In this document: piece after piece, positions 43,795-53,637 of the stretch
Layout: the number at the start of each line of letters is the position of its first letter
Position numbering within the stretch: position 1 is the first letter of the stretch
Origin: Haliotis asinina
Lineage: Eukaryota; Mollusca; Gastropoda; Lepetellida; Haliotidae
Length of the DNA: 64,000 nt
Assembly: GCF_037392515.1 (NCBI RefSeq)
Contig: NC_090280.1
Span: 16,742,001 to 16,806,000, forward strand
Direction of reading: 5' to 3'
Translations under genes and position numbers: made by a program
Notes under the pieces: model-generated
The model's database searches: none
Told to the model about the DNA's origin: nothing
The model's input: only the letters and a program-made list of their open reading frames with translations

Positions 43795-45611
43795 TCATTT
43801 GGATTCTTGAGACAATAGCTTTGTAATCGACAAGTAACCTTTCTCTCTCGCTATCTCAGTTGCGTTCAGTCCCTGGTTGTTTTTAATGGTTATATCTTTG
43901 ATGCAGTGTGACAGCACATATTTCACAATGACTTCATTTCCTTCTCGACAGGCCACATGAAGGACGTCGTCACCATTATCATTCACGGCTGACACATCAG
44001 CTCCTCCCTCTATCAATATGTCAAACACATCTCTGTTCCCTGATTCTGCCGCAAGAAGCAGTGGGGTCATTCCCAGCCGCCCTCTTCCATTTATATCCAC
44101 TATGTTTTGCGTGAGGATATATTTTAGACAGCTGATATCCGAAATTGGAAGCAAAACAGCCAGATGCAGAATACCGTCACCATCGTCATCTATAGCTGTC
44201 GGATCAGCCCCTTTTGCCACAAGAATCTCCACTACCTCTTTTTCCGCTAAAGCTGCTGCAAGCAGCAGTGGTGTCATTCCATCTTCCTGTTTACTGTTTA
44301 TGTCCAAAACGTTTTGTTTAAGGATATATTTCAAGATCTCCGTATTTCCGTCACGGCAGGCAATATGGAGGACATTTTCATGATCGTCATCTACCTTTGC
44401 CATGTCAGCTCCCTTTGTAACGAGTAATTTAAACAGGTCCTCGTGGCCCAACTTCGCTGCACACATCAAAGGTGTGATCCCATTTGACAAAATGCTGTTT
44501 ACGTCCACACTGGTGTGGTTGAGGACAAATGTTACTATCTCAGCATCCCCACCTTCACAGGCACATGTAAAGAGCATCTCACAGTCATGTGCTGTTCCCA
44601 CATCTGCATCTTTCCCTATAAGAAGCTGAAAGATGTTTCTGCACCCATGGAGTGATGCAAGCATCAGTGGTGTCTTCCCGTCACTTCGTTTACTGTTAAT
44701 GTCCACGATGTTTTGTTCAAGGATATATTTTACGATGTCCACATTTCCTCCATGACAGGAAAGATGGAGGATATTTTCTTTCTCTTTGCTTAACTTTGTC
44801 ATGTCAGCTCCTTTGCTAACAAGTACTTTAAACACTTCGCTTTCGCCCGTCTTTGCTACCTGCATCACAGGAGTGAGCTCCCCCCATACATAACTGTTTA
44901 TGTCCACAGTGGTTAGATTGAGGATATACTTTACTACTTCACCATCCCCACCTTCACAAGCACATTCAAAGAGTTTCATGTGGTCATGTTTTTGCCCTAC
45001 ATCTGCACCACTTTGTATCAGTAACTGAAAAATCTTACCCCATCCATACAATGCTGCCTGTACCAAAGCTGTTCTGCCTCCATACCCTTCAGCGTTTATG
45101 TCCACAATGTTTTGTTTAAGGATATAATGGACGATCTCTTGACTCCCTCCTTGACAGGAAAGATGAAGGATATTATCACTGTTTTCATCACATTTTGATA
45201 CATTAGCTCCGATCTCTATAAGAAAGAAAAACACGTCCGTCTTTCCAAATTCAGCAGCAGTCAGTATGGGCGTCCTCATGTTTTCTCCTCTACTTTCAAA
45301 ATCAAGAATGTTGTGTGAGTGGATATATTTCACTATATCCACTTTTCCATTTCTGCAGGCCACATGTAAGATGTTGTCATCATCGTCATCCAATAGCGAC
45401 ACATCAGCACCTTCCTCCAGTAGTAGTTCAAGAATTTCTCTATGCCCTTTCTCTGCTGCCATCATGGCCAGTGTCCTACCACCCTCCCCTCTTTCATTGA
45501 TGTTCACAAAGTCCTGAGACAAAAAGTGTTTCACGCGATGCAGATCTCCATCTGAGCAGGCATCGATGAGAGTCCTTTTAACCTTCCGTGGAATTGCTGA
45601 CTTGTTCATAT
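43795..45611 (-). CDS. Ankyrin-repeat terminal exon of the PAN/ankyrin gene (exon 3)
   Basis: The acceptor GATTTCTTTCAG precedes AT|ATG at 45611-45607, so the exon donates AT to complete an Asp codon with the last G of exon 2, giving CMKDMNKSAIP. Alternatively translation could start at this ATG (45609; 604 aa). The exon encodes 18 consecutive ankyrin repeats of 33-35 aa and little else, with stop TGA at 43797. Repeats alternate between two types: NILHLSC..G...IVKYIL..NIVDIN and TPLLLAA..G...VF.LLI..GADV. This makes a 67-aa dimer, and repeats 5-8 and 9-12 look like a duplicated four-repeat block. Ankyrin repeats bind protein partners. Here no transmembrane helix is coded between the secreted modules and the repeats. 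No lesions are seen. Confidence 0.85.
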
Positions 45612-45698
45612 CTGAAAGAAATCATACAAATTTAATTTTATTTATGTTTTATATTTATTTATATTTGAAACATATTTTGTGGTAAAATTATCAAATAC
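45612..45698 (-). other. 87-nt intron 2 of the PAN/ankyrin gene
   Basis: It begins GTATTTGATAATTTTACCAC and ends GATTTCTTTCAG, with a very AT-rich middle. It is too short to hide another exon. Its phase (1) fits both neighbouring exons. Confidence 0.7.
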
Positions 45699-45783
45699 CT
45701 TTCATGCAGACAGTCTTTCCAGCATGGGTCTCTAGACACTTCTCCTCTTGGCAGATGTTGTACACACAAGCGCCAGCTTGGAA
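45699..45783 (-). CDS. Cys-rich exon 2 of the PAN/ankyrin gene
   Basis: 85 nt lie between the acceptor CTCTGCCTTCAG and the donor ATGAAAG|GTATTT. Phase 0 in, phase 1 out. Translation: FQAGACVYNICQEEKC followed by LETHAGKTVCMK, with four cysteines (C-x4-C-x4-C-x9-C), a half-EGF-like module typical of secreted or cell-surface proteins. It joins exon 1 in phase 0 and exon 3 in phase 1, which is the main support for one gene. A diverged copy is at 26367. Confidence 0.65.
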
Positions 45784-46799
45784 CTGAAGGCAGAGTGAGA
45801 ACTGTTGGGAAAGTTATTTCTAGTGTTGACTGGCTTATGCCTAACAAAACATAGCGTTTCTCAATGAAAGTTTTTAATGGAATTAAAAAAAGAAAACTAA
45901 AATAATAGGATGAAGTAATACCCAGGTGAGGTTCTTGGAATAGCGTTGGATTGCTCAGTAATCCATTTTGAACCTTACTGTACCTATACGGTGATGACCA
46001 TCTGATTGATTACTTTGCCAAACCCTGTGTATGCCATTCTTTTGTACGCATTTTGGATAGTGTTAAATACAATTATCTTGGTGGCTATTTTCCGTCTCCT
46101 GAGAGACAAAAATAATGTTTTACATTTGTTTTTAGTATTTGTTGCAAGTTGGTGGTTCATGGGACAATTGGGCAGGACGTAACTTTTCAAGGTGTTTTCC
46201 TGGGATGTTAATAGGATGTTACACAGGTTTTTCACATTTATGCCTTAGCTGTATATCATTTGCTGAAAACAGTTGATTGAAAAATCAGTCTATCTGTATT
46301 AAATTGCTAGAGGACCCAGGTTAAGGCTTCAGACTGGTGGAATATATATTTACAAAATAGCTCACTGCATGAGCACACTCTCTTCGTTTCCAGGATTTCG
46401 ACACTTATGGATCCATATACACGGCCCACCGGGGTCTCATTAAATGAAACTTGTATTCTTGAACACACTACCATACTGTATTGCATACAGGCAATAGTGG
46501 TAGCTAATTCTCCAAACACAATAACACACTAAACAGTGGCACAGAATGTAAATAAACTTTCACCTTTAACACTGTGAAAACTTTAAACAAGGTATAGTAC
46601 AGTCAGTTCTAATAGAAGGCTAGATGATCGCGTTAACGCAGAAAACTGCGTTCTTCAAGCAAAGAAAAATAATATAATACAAACACGCGGCATTTAGTTG
46701 GAATGCGTGTTCTGTGTGCATAGATTCTGATCTACTAAATTACTACTTACACCTAAAACAGCAACACAGAAAAATAGCAAATGATTTATTTCTGCACTC
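45784..46799. other. Distal part of intron 1, with an old LINE 5' UTR echo
   Basis: About 45995-46175 (GATTGATTACTTTGCCAAAC, CCTGTGTATG, then GTTGGTGGTTCATGGGACAA) weakly resembles the LINE 5' UTR landmarks ATCGGCTGGTCATGCCAAGC, CCTGTGCATG and GGCGGTGGCTCATGGGCCAA in the same order, so it may be an ancient copy. A Cys-containing minus-strand frame at 46307-46519 has no convincing splice sites. Otherwise nothing is recognised. Confidence 0.4.
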
Positions 46800-46837
46800 G
46801 GCACCCGTGAACGGCCACCTAACGGCTAACTGCAAAA

Positions 46838-47869
46838 ATGGAACACCCATCATTCTCAAAAGACTGTCCATTTTGGAAAGAGCACATGGCAATAAATCAA
46901 ATAAAATTTACACAGAATGTTAGCTTTGCAGACGCAAAGAAACTGGTTCAAAGCTCAGAACAAACAGAAAGCTATGCTTCCATTGCCGGAACGTCAGCAG
47001 CCACCCCTACAGTCACCAAATTCTCTGTAAGTTGTCAGACCAGCTTAACATGGATGACAACAGATACTCCTAAACTAATTTCACCTGCCATATCTACTCA
47101 AACATCAGAGACACTTCCCAGTACATCCCAAATCCAGTCACAGGCATCCTCTGATCATGAACCATCTTCTCAGTCAACAGTTAAGTCTCAACAAATTACT
47201 ACCAACAAAAGTAAAAAGCCAGATTCCTCGAAAATGCTCAGTGGCAGAACCACTAAAGGATCAGAAAACAAAATTCAGTTGTTCAACAAATATGGATCAC
47301 TCGAAGACATGGACGTGTCTAAAAACGTCCGCTCTAGGGCACACAGTCTGTCGCCCACCAAAAAAGTGCGGTGTAGATCCCCAATAAATCCCCCCCCCCC
47401 AAAAAAAAAAAAAAAAAAAAAGATAGGTTATCAGAATAATATTATTCAGTGGAAATGCAGAGGACTAAGGATTAATTTTAATGAATTGCAGCTTTTATTC
47501 CAGGATTTTACACCGTCAGCAATCTGTCTACAGGAAACATATTTAAAACACACAGATACTCTTGACCTCCGTCATTTCAATGCATATCATTATTTTTCAC
47601 CTCCGGGTGATTGGGCAAGTGGAGGATCGTCAATCTTGGTACGGCAAAATGTTATACATAGTTCAATAGCGCTTAAAACAAATCTTACATTGCACGTTCC
47701 ATTTACGCTTTCTTCATTTAATATTCCACCTTCATCTACTGTCCAGTTAACTGATCTACAAGCTCTTTACAATGAACTTCCTAAACCCTGTACAATCATG
47801 GGCGATTTAAATGCCCACAATCCACTCTGGGGTGGTACTACTACGAACACCAAAGGTAAATTACTTTAG
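46838..47869 (+). pseudogene. Fused ORF1 tail and ORF2 endonuclease, copy M
   Basis: A single 343-codon frame covers the end of ORF1 (CPFWKEHMAINQIKFTQNVS to RCRSPINPP) and continues into ORF2 (IIQWKCRGLRINFNELQ, ICLQETYLKH, GDLNAHNPLWGG). The junction is a run of 11 C followed by 21 A (47390-47421), expanded from the CCCCCAAAAG seen in other copies. The length change puts the two ORFs in one frame. A stop at 47867-47869 ends it in the endonuclease. Confidence 0.85.
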
Positions 47870-48549
47870 GATTTTCTTTCAAATAATGATCTCTGTATTT
47901 ACAATGACGGGTCTCGTACATATTTACATCCTGGCTCAGGAACATATTCAGCTCTTGATTTATCAGTTACTGACTCTAATCTTTTAAATGAATTTGAATG
48001 GTTGGTTCACGATGACCTGTCTGGGAGCGACCATTTCCCTCCAATACTAAAGCCTGTGAACCCATCTGATGTACCTCCATCATCACGATGGAATTCTACA
48101 AAGGCCAACTGGACTCTACATGAATCTCTCTGTATTGGCAAACTTTAACCTGAACGTTTTATTACTGTTCCTGATGCTATTAAATGTTTTTCAGATGTAC
48201 TCAATGATATTGCTGATGAGTGTATACCAAAGTCCTCTGCAGTTCCACACATAAGAAAACCATGGTTCAACGATGAGTGCAAACAAGCTAGGAAGGCAAG
48301 GAAAAAAGCAGAACATTATTTCCGTCGCCACCCTATGGTGCATAATTTAAATAAATTTAAAATTTTAAATGCTAAAGCACGGCGTACTTTTAAACAGAAC
48401 AAACGCCAATCTTGGCAAAATTATGTATTCAAAATATATTCTCGGACACCCATGTCCAAGGTATGGAACATGGTCCGGAAAATCAAAGGTAAAGGTAGTA
48501 AATCTAGTATCCAAAACCTTAAACATGGAGATCAGTTTCTTACCGAGGA

Positions 48550-49146
48550 GGCACCCATGAAGAGCCACCTCCTCGTGGTGGGTGCTGGGTAACGCTAAGT
48601 GCTCTTCTCCCGTGTGGACCCGGGACAGAATGTGTCCACAGCACCCCATTGCTTGTCGTAAGAGGCGACTAAATTGGGCAACCTGTTTGCCGTGGGTTGC
48701 GTCCCGTGTCGGTGGAGGACGGGAACCTGGTGGTTGAGGGCAGTTGGGCTTTTAACTGCGTTTCATTTGCCCAACACACCACTTTGGCCCTTACTTCACC
48801 TAGACGGGTGGTTGAATTGGCCCGATTCAACCAATCGGCTGGTCATGCCAAGCCCTGTGCATGGACTGTCTATCTACCATTGCACAAATTTGATTTGGAA
48901 TTGTTTTAAATTTCGGCTTTGGCAATACTGGTGATTTGTAACTTGTTTGATTGTAAATTATGATAATATGAACTTTGCCTAGAGTCTTATGCCAGAAGGC
49001 GATGGCTCATGGGCCAATCTGGTAGATTAATTTCTTATAATTCTTCTACTGGAGTATATCATCCGGGTATCCTTGGTGCTGCAAGGTGGAGGCCCGCTTG
49101 CTTTAGCACTGTCCTTGTGATACTCCGTGGCGGGTGGGGAGCTCGG
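48550..49146 (+). promoter_or_regulatory. LINE 5' UTR class II, complete, copy N
   Basis: This is the only complete class II 5' UTR in the window. GGCACCC...GGTGGGTGCTGGGTAACGC is followed by TCTCCCGTGTGGACCCGGGA, then GTCCACAGCACCCCATTGCT, TGTCGTAAGAGGCGACTAAA and GGGCAACCTGTTTGCCGTGG. The GCTTGTCGTAAGAGGCGACT block also occurs in the SINE head. Confidence 0.7.
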
Positions 49147-50435
49147 ATGATGAACCATATGATACCAATCATGGCTTATGAAATACCAACCAAAAAAACT
49201 AAACGTCCACTTGAAATTGATCCTGTTGATGCTGATCATAGACCGTCTCTATCGATTGAGTATTGGCCACGTTTCCTCGTTATTGAGACTCCGGAAAAGA
49301 CACCATTGAAGTTGAACCATTTCGCAGTGTCAAAGGGTATTCAAGGTATTGCAGGAGATGTTAAGAACATTAGACGCTTACGTTCGGGTGCCTTACTAAT
49401 TGAGTGCAGCAAGAAACAACAAGCAACCAACTTGATGAGTATTGAATCTTTTGTGGGTATTCCGGTCACGGTCTCTGCTCACAAGACCTTGAACACGAGT
49501 AAAGGTATCATCAGAGATCGGGATCGATTGTTTGCTGACATGACCGAACTTGATATAGCATGTGAAATGAAAGATCAAGGTGTGCTGTATGTGAAGCGTT
49601 TTTCAACCCGAAAAAACAATGAAACATTCCAAACGAATACTTATCTGTTTTCTTTTTCATCGCCAAATGCTCCCAAATCAGTGAAGGCAGGTTACTGCAA
49701 TATCCAAGTTGAAACGTACATCCCCAACCCACTCAGATGTTTTAAATGCCAGAAATATGGACACGGTGTAAATACCTGCACATTGTCTGTTGTGTGTGCT
49801 CACTGTGGTGAGAAGACACACACAACAGAAGATTGTGACAGTGATTTTAAAAAATGCACCAACTGCTCAGGCGAGCATTCTTCTTCTTCGAAACAGTGTC
49901 CAAACTGGAAAGAGCAAATGGCAATAAACAGAATAAAGTTTACCCAAAACATCTCTTTTTCGGAAGCAAAGAAACTGGTGAAGCGATCTGACCTTACAGA
50001 AAGTTATGCACATCGTCTGTGCGCAGCCCTAAAATAACAAAATCATCTACAAGCTGCCAAACTACCTTGACTTGGGTCAATTGTGACTCTCCACAACCTT
50101 TATACCCAGCTATGTCATCACAGACTGAGGAATCACTTCCTGGAACATCAAAGTCTTCTTCTGATCATAAATTATCTTCACAGTCACGCACTGAGTCTCA
50201 ATCGACAGCTGATAGACAACAAACTGCAAAAGGCAAACCTAAGCCTAAGCCTGATGCTTCAAAACAACAAAGTGGCAGAGCTCCTAAAGGGTCACAAAAT
50301 AACATTCAGTTGTACAATAAATATGGGTCTCTTGAAGACATGGACGTTTCTGAAAACGTCCATTCTAGGGCACATAGCTTGTCGCCCTCCAAAAGAGTGC
50401 GGGGTAGATCCCCAATAAATCCCCCTAAAAGGTAG
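49147..50435 (+). pseudogene. LINE ORF1 with one frameshift, copy N
   Basis: It starts MMNHMIPIMAYEIPTKKTKR (49147). The WPRFLVIET, LNHFAVSKGIQGIAGD and LRSGALLIECSKKQQ blocks and all three knuckles (CFKCQKYGHGVNTC, CAHCGEKTHTTEDC, CTNCSGEHSSSSKQC) are intact. A small deletion near 50008 shifts the Ser-rich tail into another frame, which ends SPINPPKR at 50435. Nothing before this point is damaged. Confidence 0.87.
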
Positions 50436-53093
50436 TTTATTCCAATAATATTGTACAGTGGAACTGCAGAGGATTGAGGACTAATTTACATGAATTACAG
50501 CTATTAGTCCAAGATTTCACACCTTCAGCGTTATGTCTCCAAGAGACATATTTAAAACAAACAGATACATTTGACCTTCGTCATTTTAATGCATATCATT
50601 GCTTTTCACCCCCGGGTGATAGGGCCACTGGAGGATCATCCATTCTAGTCAAACAAAACGTTATTCAAAGCCCTGTTTCACTTAATACTAATATGCAGGC
50701 TGTTGCAGTGAGAATTACTTTACATGTAGCGTTTACGCTATGCTGTCTTTATATTTCACCGTCTTCGGCTTTTGCCAAAACCGATCTTCAAGCTCTATAT
50801 GATCAGCTCCCGAAGCCCTGTATTATAATGGGTGATTTAAATGGGCACAACCCACTCTGGGGTAGTGTTAATACAAACACTAGAGGACCCGTGAAGGTCC
50901 CGGGGTAGAATAGGCCTTCAGCAACCCATGCTTGCCATAAAAGTTGACTATGCTTGTCGTAAGAGGCGACTAACGGGATCGGGTGGTCAGACTCGCTGAC
51001 TTGGTTGACACATGTCATCGGTTCCCAATTGCGCAGATCGATACTCATGTTGTTGATCACAGGATTGTCTGGTCCAGACTCGATTATTTACAGACCGTCG
51101 CCATATAGCTGGAATATTGCTAAGTGCGACGTAAAATTAAACTCACTCACCCACTCACTCACAAACACTAGAGGCAAATTGTTGGAGGACTTTTGTTCTG
51201 ACAATGACTTATGTATTTATAATGATGGTTCCAACACATATTTACACCCTGGTACAGGGACTTATTCTGCTCTCGACTTGTCATTGACAAATTCCGAACT
51301 ATTAAATGAATTCGAATGGTCCGTCCACGATGACCTCTGTGGAAGTGACCATTTTCCTACTATATTAAAATCTGTAACTCCATCTGATGTTCCTCCATCA
51401 TCAAGGCGGAATTTTAAAAAGGCTAACTGGCCTTTATATGAAACACTGTGTGCTGAAAAACTTACACCTGAACGTTTTATGGACGTTCCTGATGCTATTA
51501 AATCTTTTTCTGATCAACTGAATTCCATAGCTGATGAGTGTATACCAAATTCCTCTGTAGTTCCACACATAAGAAAACCATGGTTCAACGATGAGTGCAA
51601 ACAAGCTAGGAAGGCAAGGAAAAAGGCAGAACATTATTTCCGTCGCCATCCTATGGTGCATAATTTAAATAAATTTAAAATTTTAAATGCTAAAGCACGG
51701 CGTACTTTTAAACAGAACAAACGCCAAACTTGGCAAAATTATGTGTCCAAAATAAATTCTCGGACACCCATGTCCAAGGTATGGAACATGGTCCAGAAAA
51801 TCAAAGGTAAAGGTACTAAATCTACTGTCCATCATCTTAAACATGGAGATCAACTGCTTACTGATAAATCAGATATTGCTAATAAACTAGGTGAAACCCT
51901 TGCTAAACACTCTTCCTCTTCCAATTATGTACCAAAATTCCAGCAATATCAAAAACAAGAAGAAAAGAAAACTATTAATTTCAATTCGGATAATGGGGAA
52001 GATTATAATGAAACGTTTTCTATTCATGAACTCCATACTGCTCTTGATCAGGCTCATGACACTGCTACAGGAGCTGATAACATACATTATCAACTCCTGA
52101 AGCACTTACCAGAATCCTGCCTAGAAACTCTCCTAAATATTTTTGATGATATTTGGACATCGGGTAACTTTCCTCCGTCATGGCGTGACGCCATAGTAGT
52201 ACCAATACCTAAACCTGGACGTGATCATACGGATCCACCCAATTATCGTCCGATTTCATTAACAAGCTGTGTTTGCAAGACCATGGAACGCATGATAAAT
52301 AATCAACTTGTTTGGTACTTGGAAACTAATAACCTTATCACACATATACAATGTGGTTTCCGCAAAAACAGAAGTACTGTCGATCACTTAGTGCGTTTAG
52401 AATCATTTGTAAAAAACGCACTCATTAACAAACAACACGCTGTGTCTATCTTTTTTTATCTTGAAAAAGCATATGACACTACTTGGAAATATGGCATTTT
52501 ACGAGATTTACATGACTTCGGGTTGCGAGGTCGTTTGCCTGAATTTATTGCCAAGTTTTTAAATAACAGACAATTCCAGGTCCGCGTGGGCTCAACCCTG
52601 TCTGATCATTACAATCAGGATCAGGGTGTTCCACAAGGGAGTATTTTGTCAGTCACTCTTTTTAGCATCAAGATCAACAGTTTATCTAAAGTTTTAAACG
52701 ATTCAATTGATGGATCGTTATTTGTGGATGATTTTAATGCAGAAGAGGTGGGACACTCAAGTAGGTATAAATAAATTACATGAAATAAAACCTTATATCG
52801 GTTATACTTACTTGGGTTGTCAGTCCAGATTTGAGGAGGTCATTATGCGACGATGTCGCATTGGCCATACGAGGTATACTCACGAGTATCTATTAAAAGG
52901 TGAAGATCCTCCGTTTTGTATCCCTTGTGATGAAAGAATCACAGTCAAGCATGTCCTGCTTGACTGTGTTGAATATTCCATCACAAGGGATAAATATTTT
53001 AATTCACGAACTTTGAAGGATCTTTTTAATTCTGTTAGATCTCATTTAATTATTGCATTTTTAAAAGAATTAGATTTGCTAAATGAATTGTAA
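50436..53093 (+). pseudogene. LINE ORF2, SINE-interrupted and internally deleted, copy N
   Basis: No AUG lies between the ORF1 stop and NNIVQWNCRGLRTNLHELQ (about 50445). The endonuclease is intact up to GDLNGHNPLWGSVNTNTRG, where SINE S3 sits (50886-51160); the frame resumes as TRGKLLEDFCSDND. RT is open to FVDDFN at 52738, which is joined directly to QKRWDTQVGINKLHE in a shifted frame. The second half of RT and nearly all of RNase H are therefore gone. FFYLEKAYDTTW has Tyr where others have Asp (FFDLEKAYD), a catalytic RT position. ORF2 ends LLNEL at 53093. Confidence 0.9.
50886..51160 (+). mobile_element. SINE copy S3 with 13-bp TSD, inside ORF2 of copy N
   Basis: The head GACCCGTGAAGGTCCCGGGG leads into GCTTGTCGTAAGAGGCGACT (about 50953). 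A-box-like GGTCAGACTCGCTGACTTGG lies near 50985 and B-box-like CGGTTCCCAATTGC near 51019, then CCATATAGCTGGAATATTGC and an (ACTC)n tail. ACAAACACTAGAG flanks it (50873-50885 and 51161-51173). An RNA polymerase III promoter is expected for this type. Confidence 0.93.
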
Positions 53094-53637
53094 ATAGAAA
53101 AATATTTTATGCTTGGAAGTTTGAATTAGTAACTTAGAGTGTTAGTGGCTGTATCCTCGAGGGGGGTTAAAGCACTGTAAAATTATTGTCCTCCTGAGAG
53201 GGTACGTAAGTCCCAAAACATTTGAAGTCAAATTTGATCTTCCATTTTGTCTTAGCCGTAGAATATGTGTCATTTTAATTTGTGGCTAATCTTGCATACA
53301 ATCACCAGCAGCGGAGGGGATGATGTAAATCCAGCTAGGGACCATGCAGGTAGCAGAAGTACTGTAAGTCCCCATGGCCCCTAGTATGGTGATCTACCTT
53401 CAGTTGTTGGTGATCTATATAGCCTGTTTTTATATTGTTTTGTCTGAATAGGAATATTAGTTTTAACTTTTCACGCTAGTTTTATTTCTTATTGTGATAT
53501 TCTAGTTGTTTTACTGTCCTTCGTTGACAGGTTTTTATAGTATCCATATATTTCACTTCTGTATTTAAAGTTCTCGTCACGATATGGCTGAGATATTGCC
53601 GATGTGACGTTAAATATTAACTCACTCACTCACTCAC
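53094..53637 (+). other. LINE 3' UTR and tail, copy N
   Basis: The hairpin arms are GTATCCTC (about 53149) and GAGGGTAC. The C to T change leaves a T-G pair. The terminal CTCGTCACGATATGGCTGAG element precedes CTCACTCACTCACTCAC. Confidence 0.8.

Larger units (their letters stand above)
48550..53637 (+). mobile_element. LINE copy N, nested in M, both ends intact, 12-bp TSD, internal deletion
   Basis: The 5' terminus GGCACCCATGAAGAGCCACC is at 48550 and the tail ends at 53637. TCTTACCGAGGA flanks it (48538-48549 and 53638-53649). It holds a class II 5' UTR (to 49146), ORF1 with one frameshift, and an ORF2 that contains SINE S3 and an internal deletion from FVDDFN straight to QKRWDTQVG. At 5.1 kb, including a 0.28-kb SINE, it lacks about 1.2 kb of ORF2. 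Confidence 0.93.

Noticed and set aside
46307..46519. An extra Cys-containing exon of the PAN/ankyrin gene
   Set aside because: No convincing acceptor/donor pair or similarity to known modules; exons 1 and 2 already fit in phase without it.
50980..51050. A functional tRNA gene
   Set aside because: It has A-box-like and B-box-like sequence, but it is the tRNA-derived head of a SINE with no clear cloverleaf or anticodon arm.
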